From Paenirhizobium daejeonense (GTDB lineage Bacteria > Pseudomonadota > Alphaproteobacteria > Rhizobiales > Rhizobiaceae): a stretch of DNA of 64,000 bases. Both the position numbers and the translations under genes were made by a program. Below, in pieces: positions 1 to 8,751 of the stretch (position 1 is the stretch's first letter; the number at the start of each line of letters is the position of its first letter). The notes beneath the pieces are model-generated. The model was not told the origin of the DNA. It saw nothing but the letters and a program-made list of their open reading frames with translations, and did not search any database. The stretch is taken from NCBI RefSeq assembly GCF_014280875.1, contig NZ_JACLAL010000001.1, forward strand, positions 434,001-498,000, given 5' to 3'.

Positions 1-219
1 GCGCGGACTTCTACCCTTCACCGGATTGCGGGCCTCCCACCATTCGAACAGCGTGGTGAAAACGAAATTCCACGACACAGCCACCGCCGATGCGGCAATC
101 GCCGCAATGCCGGAGGATGCGGCGTCATTTCCGAGCATGGCGAAGATGAGCGTGCTGGATAAGAGGGCAAGCCCCTCGAAGGCGCAGACATAGACGATCC
201 GGCGGAGGACTGGAGACAT
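1..219 (-). CDS. PACE-type (BTP-domain) efflux transporter, 3' end beyond window
   Basis: The visible 73 residues form the N-terminal part of a small membrane protein. They start MSPVLRRIVYVCAFEG, then give two hydrophobic helices and the segment SWNFVFTTLFEWWEARN. The early FEG after an RR pair and the WN..F...FEWWE segment are typical of the bacterial transmembrane pair domain of PACE proteins (AceI family), which export chlorhexidine and other biocides or polyamines by proton exchange across the inner membrane. Full PACE proteins are about 140-150 residues with two such domains, so roughly half is missing off the left edge. Substrate cannot be inferred. A GtrA-like protein is the main alternative for a small helical membrane protein. 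Confidence 0.65.
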   Translation of the reverse strand, partial: MSPVLRRIVYVCAFEGLALLSSTLIFAMLGNDAASSGIAAIAASAVAVSWNFVFTTLFEWWEARNPVKGRSPR

Positions 220-554
220 GACGAACTGGTTTCCGATGAATGGGCTGAATGGCGATGAAGGACGATCATCTGTCCGTTTATCGAGCAATTCGGCCAAACG
301 TGTAAACCGGTTTGCGTTCGGAATTGGGGAAAAAATGGGAAGATAGGAAAGTGGATGCGAGACTGTCGCGATCTGAAATGCTCTACGGGAAATATCTCGA
401 GATCAGAGACAGGCAGGCGCGCGGAATGTATGTCGTGGCGGCGGGCTGTTCGACGCGCACTCGGCCTGGGTTGGCATTGGCGGCGTCGATGAGGCGCGGA
501 AGTCTCAAAGTGAAATCCAGCGTTTTCATCATGGAAACGAGCAAACAGGCTGTA
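220..554. other. Intergenic gap with one short palindromic repeat
   Basis: No coding region is convincing here. Positions 282-326 carry one member of the AATTCC.GCAAAA..GG.TTTTGCG repeat family seen again near 15.5, 34.3 and 39.7 kb. The rest of the gap shows nothing recognisable. Confidence 0.5.
282..326. repeat. Short palindromic intergenic repeat (AATTC..GGAATT family)
   Basis: The unit begins GAGCAATTCGGCCAAACG, passes through CCGGTTTGCG and ends GGAATTG. It is an imperfect inverted repeat. It aligns with the copies at 15479-15580, 34312-34414 and (more diverged) 39653-39710, and always lies between genes. Confidence 0.6.
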
Positions 555-788
555 TTATCGCGCAGTGGTTGCCTTCTTGGTCGTTTTCCCGGCTTTCTGA
601 CCGGATTTTTCCATAGGGCCTTCCACCGCTTCCCGTTCGAGGCGGAGCGCTCTCAGCTTCTCGGTTTTCTTGTCACGGGCCGTGGCTTCCGATTCGATGA
701 TCTGGCGGGCCGTGTTGTCCGTCGCGCGTGCTTTGTCGCCCGCGTTCATTCGTTCCGGTTTGAAGAACTTATCCTTGGTTGCAGTCAC
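555..788 (-). CDS. Small conserved rhizobial protein of unknown function
   Basis: Encodes 77 residues from a GTG start chosen because GGAGG lies six bases upstream; an upstream extension in frame looks non-coding. The product begins VTATKDKFFKPERMNAGDK and is very charged, with Lys/Arg/Glu-rich helical stretches and no membrane segment or cysteine. The FFKPE...A.ATD..ARQIIE.EA pattern resembles a small hypothetical protein common in Rhizobiaceae. It lies on the same strand as and downstream of rpsU, about 160 bases away, so it could be co-transcribed. No function can be assigned. Confidence 0.6.
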   Translation of the reverse strand: MTATKDKFFKPERMNAGDKARATDNTARQIIESEATARDKKTEKLRALRLEREAVEGPMEKSGQKAGKTTKKATTAR

Positions 789-952
789 GGGGGATCCTCC
801 GAGGATGGGGCATGCGCCCGCGGTGCGGGCGCAAAGCCTGGCGCATCGGCCCGAGAGTGGCAATCGCTTCCGGATTACACGATGCGCAGAGTCAAACGGT
901 CAGAGCGCCTTCCTGGGTCCGTAGAGACCCACGGCTCTCCAGGGCAGATAGG

Positions 953-1192
953 TCAGCGGGCCGGGCGAACCGCCTTTTTCGGCGCAGGCAGGAGGCCTTC
1001 GCGCTGCATCTTCTTGCGGGCAAGCTTACGCTGGCGGCGAATGGCCTCGGCCTTTTCGCGGGCGCGCTTTTCCGAAGGCTTTTCATAGGCGCTGCGCGCC
1101 TTCATTTCACGAAATACGCCTTCGCGCTGCAGCTTTTTCTTGAGAACGCGAAGAGCCTGATCAACATTGTTGTCCCGAACGAGAACCTGCAA
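953..1192 (-). CDS. rpsU: 30S ribosomal protein bS21
   Basis: A 79-residue basic protein starting [20 protein letters not shown], the hallmark start of bS21. It has the FREMK and [23 protein letters not shown] segments and the Lys/Arg-rich tail usual in alphaproteobacteria. bS21 sits on the 30S platform near the 3' end of 16S rRNA and helps mRNA start-site binding. The start codon appears to be TTG: AAAGGA lies just upstream, the protein aligns from its first residue, and no ATG is available. It lies downstream of cspA and a small conserved gene on the same strand. Confidence 0.93.
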   Translation of the reverse strand: MQVLVRDNNVDQALRVLKKKLQREGVFREMKARSAYEKPSEKRAREKAEAIRRQRKLARKKMQREGLLPAPKKAVRPAR

Positions 1193-1265
1193 TTGAATTC
1201 CTTTCTGCGGTACTGGACCGCCTTCTACGGTTAAGGTCTATGGTTATCAGAAATGCCGCCGAAGA

Positions 1266-1547
1266 TCAGCGGCTGGTGCGGACGGCGGAAGGCTTGAGCC
1301 ATGGCTCGTCCTGGGTGTTTCCCGCCGGCTTTTGCGGAAGCACTGATTCCGTTGCCAGAGTATCGATATCCGAAAGCACGATACGCCGCTCGAAATTTTC
1401 TGCCTCGAAACGAACACGATACTGCTTTTCACCGCCGTCTGACGGCAATATGGCAACGATCCGGCAAGGAGTTCGGTTCCTGCCCCTGCCGGAGGAGCCG
1501 TCTTTGAGAACGACCACATTGCCGATTGCGGGGTTTGTAGAGTTCAT
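1266..1547 (-). CDS. Small conserved hypothetical protein
   Basis: A 93-residue protein starting MNSTNPAIGNVVVLKDGSSG, with ATG preceded by an AGGATAAGG ribosome site. Residues 9-65 look like a small beta-rich domain (GNVVVLKD, CRIVAILPS, YRVRFEAENFERRIVLSDID), consistent with an SH3-like or KOW-like barrel. The C-terminal third is polar and probably disordered. It lies between cspA and rpsU on the same strand, but the cspA terminator separates it from cspA, so it probably has its own promoter. Family not recognised; a nucleic-acid-binding role would be inference from fold and context only. Confidence 0.6.
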   Translation of the reverse strand: MNSTNPAIGNVVVLKDGSSGRGRNRTPCRIVAILPSDGGEKQYRVRFEAENFERRIVLSDIDTLATESVLPQKPAGNTQDEPWLKPSAVRTSR

Positions 1548-1681
1548 GGCCTTATCCTGTTTCGGGTGTCACGATAAATCCGCCCCCGATCCAGTTCGTG
1601 GAGGCAGGCGCGTACGTGATGCAGTAACCGTCAGATGCCTGTTTGCAGCATCTCTTGCGTATGAAAGACGGAATCGGGACA

Positions 1682-1710
1682 AAACAAAAAGGCCGGGAAT
1701 AAACCCGACC
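1682..1710 (-). terminator. Rho-independent terminator after cspA
   Basis: Read on the minus strand: GGTCGGG, loop TTTATT, CCCGGCC, then TTTTT. The stem has seven pairs (one T-G). It lies about 80 bases past the cspA stop and should end the cspA transcript before the next minus-strand gene. Confidence 0.8.
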
Positions 1711-1788
1711 TCTTCTCGTCACTCAAACCCTGGAGCGTGTCGCTCTGCTGCTGCCAGTACATCCGTGGTCAGCGAGGGCGAATGACAA

Positions 1789-1998
1789 TCAGGCAGCGCG
1801 AAGGTTGTCTGCCGAGTTCTTGCCCGACTTCTTGTCGCGCACGATATCATAAGAGATCTTCTGACCTTCGGTCAGTTCACGCATCCCAGACCGTTCAACG
1901 GCCGAGATGTGAACGAAAACGTCGGTGGAGCCTTCGTCAGGCTGAATAAAGCCGAAGCCCTTGGTGCTGTTGAACCACTTTACGGTGCCGGTATTCAT
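1789..1998 (-). CDS. cspA: Cold-shock domain protein
   Basis: A 69-residue single-domain cold-shock protein, [24 protein letters not shown]1 (KGFGFI, residues 13-18) and RNP2 (VFVHISAV, residues 27-34) are both present. Such proteins bind single-stranded RNA and DNA and melt secondary structure, usually at low temperature or in stationary phase. The start is fixed by an AAAGGAAA site. A leader of up to about 150 bases precedes it, as is usual for cold-inducible members. An intrinsic terminator follows, so the gene is probably monocistronic. Alphaproteobacteria carry several paralogues, so the symbol is generic. Confidence 0.93.
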   Translation of the reverse strand: MNTGTVKWFNSTKGFGFIQPDEGSTDVFVHISAVERSGMRELTEGQKISYDIVRDKKSGKNSADNLRAA

Positions 1999-2419
1999 AA
2001 CGATTTCCTTTCAATCGTATAGTTCGCCGGGGAGATATTCGTCCGGCTTGATCGATGTTGAGCGGAAATCTGACCGTGCGCCGTAGCACTTAGACAAAGT
2101 CACAAGCAATCTTCGATAAAGGCAATATAGGCCTTCTCGTACGTAATGCAATGAAGAAATGAAAAATGTTCGTGGCCACGATTTTTGCGAGTGGCGGAAA
2201 AATGACGCGAAACCCTGTTTTTGCTCGGGATAATCTTGTTTCCGATCGCATATTTCTTGACGGGTTGGGCATCCCTGCAACTGTGTTCGACAGGATCTTG
2301 TCTCGGCTTTTGGTCGTTTCCCGCCACAATTTTGGCTTGCTCCGGGAAGAAGCATTCCCGACCTTTCATGACGAGCGCTCGACGCCGCGATTCTCGTCCT
2401 TCCTGGTGGTTTTTTGTTC
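1999..2419. other. Divergent intergenic region between cspA and deacetylase gene
   Basis: The region must hold the cspA promoter and leader (minus) and the promoter of the deacetylase gene (plus). It is less GC-rich than its flanks. No clear operator, repeat or small gene was seen. Confidence 0.4.
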
Positions 2420-3220
2420 ATGCGCCGATCAATGCTCCTGTCCCGCCGCGCTTTTTGCGCCTGCCTCGCCTGCGGTCTTGCCGCCCCGCGCGCCATGGCT
2501 TCGGATCCCTCCGTTCCGCCGGCTGTCGCGGGAGCCGAGGTCAAGGGCACGCTGGAGCCACGTCTCAATGTGCCATGGAGCGGCAACCACGCAGCCCCCC
2601 ACGTCGCGCTGACACTCGATGCCTGTTCCGGCCATGTCGACATGCGCATCCTCTCGGTGCTGCTGGACGAACAGATCCCGGCGACGATCTTCGTCACCGC
2701 CCGTTGGCTGCGCAGGAACGCCGAGGCGCTGGCCTTGCTCAAGAGCCGGCCGGACCTCTTCGAGCTTGAAAACCATGGCCTGAACCATGTGCCGGCGATT
2801 GATCGTCCCGGAACCGTCTACGGCATTCCGACCGCAGGATCGATGGAGGCGGTGGTAAGCGAGGTCGAGGAGGGCGCAAAATGGATGGTTAAGGACGGCA
2901 TTGCCGCGCCGCACTGGTTCCGGGGCGCGACGGCGCGTTACACCCCGGCTTCCGTGACCGCGATCGAAGGGCTGGGCTACCGCATCGCCGGGTTCTCGTT
3001 GAACGGCGACCAGGGCGCCTCGCTGCCTGCGGGCGCCGTTGCCAAACGCATCGCCGCTGCCCGCGATGGCGACGTCATCATATCCCACGTCAACCACCCG
3101 GAGCGCGACTCGGGCGCGGGTGTTGCAAGGGGTGTGGCGGCTCTCAAGGCCCGCGGTGCCGTCTTCGTCCGGCTGGACATGTTCGACGGGACGGAAGTGG
3201 CCGGAGCGGTGCGGCAGTAG
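2420..3220 (+). CDS. Secreted polysaccharide deacetylase (NodB-homology domain)
   Basis: A 266-residue protein. The N-terminus MRRSMLLSRRAFCACLACG carries a twin-arginine-like SRRAF motif and a hydrophobic stretch ending PRAMA, so export by Tat (or Sec) is likely. From residue 60 it has the carbohydrate esterase family 4 pattern: VALTLDACSG (motif 1 aspartates; family form TFDD), ENHGLNH (the metal-binding H...H motif 2) and HWFRGATARY (motif 3). The enzyme should remove N- or O-acyl groups from a cell-envelope or exopolysaccharide sugar in the periplasm. The DACSG variant of motif 1 is typical of a non-NodB branch. ATG at 2432 is an alternative start. Confidence 0.85.
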   Translation: MRRSMLLSRRAFCACLACGLAAPRAMASDPSVPPAVAGAEVKGTLEPRLNVPWSGNHAAPHVALTLDACSGHVDMRILSVLLDEQIPATIFVTARWLRRNAEALALLKSRPDLFELENHGLNHVPAIDRPGTVYGIPTAGSMEAVVSEVEEGAKWMVKDGIAAPHWFRGATARYTPASVTAIEGLGYRIAGFSLNGDQGASLPAGAVAKRIAAARDGDVIISHVNHPERDSGAGVARGVAALKARGAVFVRLDMFDGTEVAGAVRQ

Positions 3221-3392
3221 GCAGAGGGCGACGCCATCGGAACATTGTCGAGGTCCGTTTCGGGCATACGTGGCAATGTCGCCCGTTACCGCTTCCCTTA
3301 AGATGTGTTTACCATTGAGTGCTAAAGCTGCGGGTGTCGCCGGGAACAAGTCCGCAGCGGCATGCTTTCCAACCTCGATCCCAGGAGGTTCA

Positions 3393-4865
3393 ATGCCCGA
3401 GGCATTTGATTCCGATATTTTCAACCTCGCACCGATCGCCATGTGGATCGAGGATTTCAGCGAGGTGAAAGCCCTGTTCGATATCTGGCGCGCGCAGGGG
3501 GTAACGGATATCAAAGCCTTTCTGCGGGAGGAGGTCTCGCGGGTTTCGGAATGTTCCCGCCGAATCCGCGTGCTCGACGTGAACCGGAAGACGCTCGATC
3601 TGTTCGAGGCCGATGACCTCGATCATCTCAGGGCAAACACTGCAAAGGTGTTCCGTGACGACATGCTCGAGACCCATATCAATGAGTTGGCCGACCTCTT
3701 CGACGGAAAGCAGACCTTCTCGAGCGCGACGGTGAACTACACCCTTTCCGGCAAGCGGCTGGATATCCAGCTTCGCGGTGCCGTCATGCCGGGATACGAG
3801 ACCACACTCGGCAAGCTGCTCCTGACGACGGAAGACGTGACCGTCCGGGAAGAGGCGCGGAGGGCGGAAAACATCCAGAGACGTTACGCCGAAGGTATCT
3901 TCGAGCATTCGCCGGTGTCGCTTTGGGTCGAGGATTTCAGTTCCATCCGGTCGCTGATAGAGGAAGTCCGCGAACGTGGTATCACCGACTTCCGGACCTT
4001 CATGGATGTACATCCGGAATTCGTGCGCCAGTGCATGAGCGAGATCAGCGTCCTCGACGTCAATCAGGCGACGCTCGATCTGTTCTGTGCTCCAGACAGG
4101 CAGACACTGCTGCAGCGTCTCAACGAGATCTTCCGCGACGAGATGGAAAAGCCCTTCCGCGAGCAGCTCATGGAGCTGTGGAACGGCAATCTCTTCCATC
4201 ATCGCGAGGTCATCAACTACGCACTGGACGGGTCCGAGCGGCATATCCTGCTGCATTTTGCCGTCTTTCCCGGACATGAGAAGGACTGGTCCCGCGTGCA
4301 GGTGGCGTTGGCGGATATCACCGCTCGCAAGAAGGCCGAGGCTTATCTCGAATATCTCGGCAAGCACGACGTGCTGACGAAGCTCTACAACCGCGCCTTC
4401 TACGCCGACGAGATCAACCGGCTGGAGCGCAAGCCGCTTCGCCCGGTTTCGGTGATCATGATCGACCTGAACGGGCTGAAGGAGGCGAACGACCAGCTCG
4501 GCCACGATGCCGGCGACGCCCTGCTGCGCCGGTTCGGCGAGATCCTGAACGGTGCGGTCTCCCAGCCCAACCATGCGGCACGGATCGGCGGCGACGAATT
4601 TGCGGTCTTGATGCCGGGCGCTGACGCCAAGGCTGCAGCCGCCATGGTGGATACCATCAACGAGCTTCTGAAGATCAATAACCAGTTCTATTCCACCGCA
4701 CCGCTCGGAATGTCGCTGGGGGCCGCGACGAGCGAACCCGGCGAATCCATGGAAGCCGTCGTCAAGCGCGCCGATATGCTGATGTACGAGCAGAAAAAGG
4801 CGTATTATGAAACGAAGGGTATTACGGGATTCGGGACAGGCAGGACGGCGGGCCGGGCTTCTTAA
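3393..4865 (+). CDS. Diguanylate cyclase with two tandem PAS-like sensor repeats
   Basis: A 490-residue soluble protein. AGGAGG four bases before ATG fixes the start. Residues about 5-160 and 175-320 are clear copies of each other: each starts with a W(I/V)EDFS motif (IAMWIEDFSEVKALFD, then VSLWVEDFSSIRSLIE), continues with VLDVN..TLDLF and ends in an iTxRE/K helix. They look like divergent PAS sensors. Residues about 330-480 are a GGDEF domain with the intact signature RIGGDEFAVL, so synthesis of cyclic di-GMP from two GTP is expected. No EAL domain is present. An autoinhibitory RxxD site was not seen. An adenylate cyclase gene follows 106 bases downstream. Confidence 0.92.
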   Translation: MPEAFDSDIFNLAPIAMWIEDFSEVKALFDIWRAQGVTDIKAFLREEVSRVSECSRRIRVLDVNRKTLDLFEADDLDHLRANTAKVFRDDMLETHINELADLFDGKQTFSSATVNYTLSGKRLDIQLRGAVMPGYETTLGKLLLTTEDVTVREEARRAENIQRRYAEGIFEHSPVSLWVEDFSSIRSLIEEVRERGITDFRTFMDVHPEFVRQCMSEISVLDVNQATLDLFCAPDRQTLLQRLNEIFRDEMEKPFREQLMELWNGNLFHHREVINYALDGSERHILLHFAVFPGHEKDWSRVQVALADITARKKAEAYLEYLGKHDVLTKLYNRAFYADEINRLERKPLRPVSVIMIDLNGLKEANDQLGHDAGDALLRRFGEILNGAVSQPNHAARIGGDEFAVLMPGADAKAAAAMVDTINELLKINNQFYSTAPLGMSLGAATSEPGESMEAVVKRADMLMYEQKKAYYETKGITGFGTGRTAGRAS

Positions 4866-4971
4866 GGAGGCAGGGCCCTTGCGCTAGCCGCGCAGATGCG
4901 CTCTGGCGTTTACCGAAGAATTTCCTATATGAAACGGCGCTCCTGAACGAACCCTCCGAGGAAACTTTCCG

Positions 4972-6312
4972 ATGGAATCTCCGGCGCGAAGACTGACCAC
5001 GCTGAAGTCGATCCCGGATGCGGAAATCGAGGCCGAGAGGGCGCTTGCGGTTCTCAGACTTTTCTGTGCTCTGGTACTGCTGATGCCGCATTTCATCGAG
5101 CCGCTGTTCGGCCTGGGGGGTGGGCCGGCGCGCTGGCAGGTCCCGTCCGTGCTGTCGCTGGCAACCTTGTCACTCAGCGGTCTTCTGGCGCTCTTCCTGA
5201 TCAGACTCGGCAAATTCAGTTCCTGGATGCGTTATGTATTCGCCTTCATGGATGCCGCCATGCTGGCAACGGTCTGCTACCTGTCGCTGACCTTCCATGG
5301 TCTTTCGGGCAACTGGATCTTTGCTGCCCCCGTAACCTGGGCGATTCCGCTGTTGCTTACGGTCGGCGCGCTGCGCTATCAGCCGGCGATCCAGATCTGG
5401 TCCACGTTCCTGTTTTTCCTCGCGCTCGTACTCGTCGCTTTTGTCCTTCCCTGGGAGGATAGCGAGAAGACGGCCGTTACCGCCGGCGTCGCGTCGCTGT
5501 TCTCGCCATTGCCATCGATTGCCCGCCTCTCCCTCATCGTGCTTACGGGCCTTGCGTCGGTGGTGGTGATGTATCGTTCCCGCTCGTTGCTGCGGCGCGC
5601 CCGACGGGAGGCTTACGCCACTTCCGAACTGTCACGCTTCCTGCCGCCGGAAATCGTACCGCTGGTGACCGAAAGCGACGAGTGGCGGCAGGGGCGCAAG
5701 CAGATCGTGGCGATCCTTTTCGTCGATATCCGCAACTCCACCCATATGGCAGAAGGGCTCGATCCCAAGGCGGTGACGAAACTCATTCGCTCCTTTCGCT
5801 CCATCGTCCAGCGGGCCGCCCGCGCCCATGGGGGCGTGATCGACAAGTTCGTGGGCGATGGCGCCATGCTGGTGTTCGGCGTGCCCCATCCCTCGGGAGA
5901 CGATGCCGCGAGAAGCCTGAACTGCGCCCGCGAGATCCTCCGCTTGATTGATGAACGCAACGCTTCCGTCGAGGCGGCGGATCGCTTCTCGGTGGGTATC
6001 GGCGTTCACCGGGGCAAGGTCTATTGTGGCATCGTCGGCGATGACGAACGCCGTGAGTTCACCGTGATCGGCGATGCCGTCAACGTCGCCGCACGCATAG
6101 AGCAGGCAACCAAGCAGTTCTGCGTGCCCCTTCTGGCCTCCGGCCAGGTGGTCGAGGCGGCAAACGAGAACGATCTGTGGGAAATCACGAGTTCCGAACC
6201 GCTCCGGGGCCGCCAGCAATCCATCTGCCTCATGGCGCCGAAGGCTCAGGCCAGGAGTGAGGACCGTGAGCAGACAGATGCCATCACTCCGCCACCGTCG
6301 ATAGCCGGCTGA
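4972..6312 (+). CDS. Membrane-bound class III adenylate/guanylate cyclase
   Basis: A 446-residue protein. Residues about 25-205 hold some six hydrophobic helices. A linker follows with RFLPPEIVPLV, which often precedes cyclase domains. The catalytic domain at about 240-400 has AILFVDIRNST (first metal aspartate), KFVGDGAMLVFG (second metal aspartate), GIGVHRGKVYCGIVG and EFTVIGDAVNVAARIE (with the transition-state N...R pair). It should make cAMP, or possibly cGMP, at the inner membrane. The next gene upstream is a diguanylate cyclase, making a two-gene nucleotide-messenger group. Rhizobia encode many such cyclases, so no specific physiological role is assignable. Confidence 0.9.
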   Translation: MESPARRLTTLKSIPDAEIEAERALAVLRLFCALVLLMPHFIEPLFGLGGGPARWQVPSVLSLATLSLSGLLALFLIRLGKFSSWMRYVFAFMDAAMLATVCYLSLTFHGLSGNWIFAAPVTWAIPLLLTVGALRYQPAIQIWSTFLFFLALVLVAFVLPWEDSEKTAVTAGVASLFSPLPSIARLSLIVLTGLASVVVMYRSRSLLRRARREAYATSELSRFLPPEIVPLVTESDEWRQGRKQIVAILFVDIRNSTHMAEGLDPKAVTKLIRSFRSIVQRAARAHGGVIDKFVGDGAMLVFGVPHPSGDDAARSLNCAREILRLIDERNASVEAADRFSVGIGVHRGKVYCGIVGDDERREFTVIGDAVNVAARIEQATKQFCVPLLASGQVVEAANENDLWEITSSEPLRGRQQSICLMAPKAQARSEDREQTDAITPPPSIAG

Positions 6313-6400
6313 ATTCTTCGCCGTTCAGGCCGTTTTACAAGAAGAGGTTGAAAACCCTCCCGCTGGGCGTCTAGTCTTCCTTCACCATGAGGGTAGGGCG

Positions 6401-7606
6401 ATGGTGAAGCTTTCGGCGATAGCTGCGTTGATGTTCGTATCTTGTTTTTGTTGCGTTCAAGCCGAAGGGGTAAAATCTTCGGGAACTGGTTTTGCTGTCA
6501 CATCGGACGGTTGGATTCTAACGAATGCGCATGTGATCGATGGTTGCGAGCGGGTGGATGTGAAAGGCGTGGGAACGGTCTCTGCTTCCAGGGTGGATGC
6601 TGTTAATGACCTCGCGCTGATACAAGTCTCATCGACAAAGCCGCTGATGCCGTTGGAGTTCCGCCGCGCGCCAGTTCGCTTGGGGGAGGATATTGTTGCC
6701 ATAGGATATCCGCTCGCCGGCCTTCTGTCTGATTCCATCAAGATCACGACCGGAAACGTGAATGCTCTTGCCGGTCCGCAGAACGATACACGCTATATAC
6801 AGATATCGACCCCAATTCAGCCCGGTAATTCTGGCGGCCCTGTCGTGGATAAGGATGGTATGCTGATAGGCATAACCAGTGCCACCTTGTCCAAGCAAGT
6901 TGCTGACGCCATCGGTATCACAGCCCAGAATGTCAATTTCGCCATTCGCGCATCGGTGGCCGAGCTTTTTCTCCAGTCTCAAAGCATAACGGGTACCTCG
7001 GGTGATCACACTGTTGACCAGCCACCGTCATCAACTGCGGATCTCGCAGATAAACTTTCGCCATCGGTCTATTATATCCAGTGTTTCGGTAATATGGAGG
7101 CCAGCGTACCCGCTGACTTAAGTGACGTCAGGAAAAGTAACGCGCCCCAACAAGCATTGGCTCCAGTGATGCTTGAGATGAGCGGCTATGACGCCATCGG
7201 TTTCGATTATACTAACCGTCCGGACATCTCGTATCTCGGCTGCAAAGCTGCTTGCGAAAGCGATGCCCAATGCAAGGCCATCACATATAACACCAAATAC
7301 AGCGTTTGCTTCCTGAAATACGACGTAGTCGCGTTGATCCGCAACAGCGACGCATTAGCTGCCTATACGTCGTCCAAGTCGAAAGATGTCATTGTTTCCG
7401 ATTTTACCAGTTATTCAGACGTCGACCTGCCGGGGGGAGACTACAAGCGCTTCCAGAAGACCGATTACATTCAGTGTTTCGTGAGTTGCCTTGAGGAGAA
7501 TGCCTGCAAGGCATTCTCCTATGTGCGCAAGAAGCATGAATGCTGGCTAAAGAATCGCCTAGGCACCCCGAGACGCGTTAAGGGTGTCGAACTCGGTGTA
7601 AAGTGA
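6401..7606 (+). CDS. Secreted trypsin-like serine protease fused to PAN/apple-like domains
   Basis: A 401-residue protein with a Sec signal peptide (residues 1-21, ending VQA). Residues 25-190 are a chymotrypsin-fold protease of HtrA type. The triad is visible: His in TNAHVIDGC, Asp in VNDLALIQV and Ser in PGNSGGPVVD. No PDZ domain follows. Instead, residues 250-400 hold two Cys-rich segments (LGCKAACESDAQCKAITYN and IQCFVSCLEENACKAFSY) that match PAN/apple domains, which bind protein or carbohydrate. Export followed by substrate capture through the PAN-like domains is inferred. Base composition is clearly poorer in GC than the flanks, suggesting acquisition. Codons 365-372 contain a perfect 11-base inverted repeat. 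Confidence 0.85.
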   Translation: MVKLSAIAALMFVSCFCCVQAEGVKSSGTGFAVTSDGWILTNAHVIDGCERVDVKGVGTVSASRVDAVNDLALIQVSSTKPLMPLEFRRAPVRLGEDIVAIGYPLAGLLSDSIKITTGNVNALAGPQNDTRYIQISTPIQPGNSGGPVVDKDGMLIGITSATLSKQVADAIGITAQNVNFAIRASVAELFLQSQSITGTSGDHTVDQPPSSTADLADKLSPSVYYIQCFGNMEASVPADLSDVRKSNAPQQALAPVMLEMSGYDAIGFDYTNRPDISYLGCKAACESDAQCKAITYNTKYSVCFLKYDVVALIRNSDALAAYTSSKSKDVIVSDFTSYSDVDLPGGDYKRFQKTDYIQCFVSCLEENACKAFSYVRKKHECWLKNRLGTPRRVKGVELGVK

Positions 7607-7656
7607 ATATGCTGGCGGGAGAAATCCCGAAATCCTGCTTCTTTCAGGAGGTTTCG

Positions 7657-8541
7657 TCATTCCGCTGCGGTCAGCGTCAGGCCGATGCCCCACGGATCCT
7701 TCAGCACATGCCCCTCGGCCGAGCGGGTGACCGGGATTTCGAGGCTTTCCAGCGTGGCGAGCGCGGTATCGAGCGCTTTCCTGTCGTTGAAGGTCAGCGA
7801 GTAGTCCGAGAGGCCGGACATGGCTCCCTCGCGGCTGGTCGCGCCACGGCTGTTCCAGATGTTGGCGGCGACATGGTGGTGGTAGGTGCCGGCCCCGAAG
7901 AAGCTTGCGCCGGGATAGACGGCCATCTTCTTCAGCCCGAGCACGCCTTCGTAGAAGCGGTTGGCTTCCGGAATGTTGCCGACCTGCAGATGCATGTGGC
8001 CGATTGCCGCCCTGTCCGTCATGCCACCCCACCGGGTCTTCGGAGCGTTGTCATAGAGACCCTGCAGGTCGAGATGCAGCGTCGCCATCTCGACGGTTCC
8101 ATCCGACAGGAACGTCCAGTCCCCGACGGGACGGTCGGCATAAACCTCGATGCCGTTACCCTCGGGGTCGGAGAGATAGATCGCCTCGCTCACCAGATGG
8201 TCGGAAGCGCCGTCAAGGCGCACGCCATGCGCGACGGCATGGGCGAGCCAGTGACCGAGTTCGTTGCGGTCGGGCAGCAGAAAGGCGGTGTGGAACAGGC
8301 CGGCGGCGTTGCGCGGGGCGCGCTGCACATTGCCTGCGGTCGTCAGCATCAGGAGCGGCTTGCCGCCCGCGCCGAGCACGGCTCCGCTTGCCGTCTGCTC
8401 GATTACCTGAAGGCCGAGCATGGTTTCGTAGAACTGCTTCACCCGGTCGAGATCGCTCACCACCAGATGGCTGCGGCCCACATGGACCGGCCGCGTCAGC
8501 GCGAAGCTCTGCGTTACGTTGATCGTATTTGTGTCTGTCAT
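7657..8541 (-). CDS. VOC-fold protein, catechol-2,3-dioxygenase/CatE-like
   Basis: A 294-residue protein starting MTDTNTINVTQSFAL, with ATG behind AGGAGA. Two vicinal-oxygen-chelate modules are visible: residues about 15-130 (VGRSHLVVSDLDRVKQFYE ... GIEVYADRP) and about 160-290 (AIGHMHLQVGNIPEANRFYEGVLG ... DPWGIGLTL). Candidate metal ligands are the histidines in RSHLV and GHMHL and Glu in GIEVY. Length and layout match Bacillus CatE-type extradiol dioxygenases or glyoxalase-like proteins. No aromatic-pathway neighbours are present, so the substrate is unknown. It is transcribed divergently from the stress-protein gene at 8848. Confidence 0.8.
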   Translation of the reverse strand: MTDTNTINVTQSFALTRPVHVGRSHLVVSDLDRVKQFYETMLGLQVIEQTASGAVLGAGGKPLLMLTTAGNVQRAPRNAAGLFHTAFLLPDRNELGHWLAHAVAHGVRLDGASDHLVSEAIYLSDPEGNGIEVYADRPVGDWTFLSDGTVEMATLHLDLQGLYDNAPKTRWGGMTDRAAIGHMHLQVGNIPEANRFYEGVLGLKKMAVYPGASFFGAGTYHHHVAANIWNSRGATSREGAMSGLSDYSLTFNDRKALDTALATLESLEIPVTRSAEGHVLKDPWGIGLTLTAAE

Positions 8542-8751
8542 GGATATCTCCTGGGGATCGGCGACGCTTGTTGTTTTCGGCCAGCGGCTGCGGCATCTCT
8601 TGCGCCACGCCCGTCCGTGCAGACCGATCCTTTTCCTCATCTCTGCTTGGGTCTAATATGAATACGTCGCATCGTTCACGTAAGACCGGATAAAGTGGAT
8701 TTATCGTTCGATGATTGTTGACGGTCCTTCGCTTTAATCAGGTGCCCAAAA

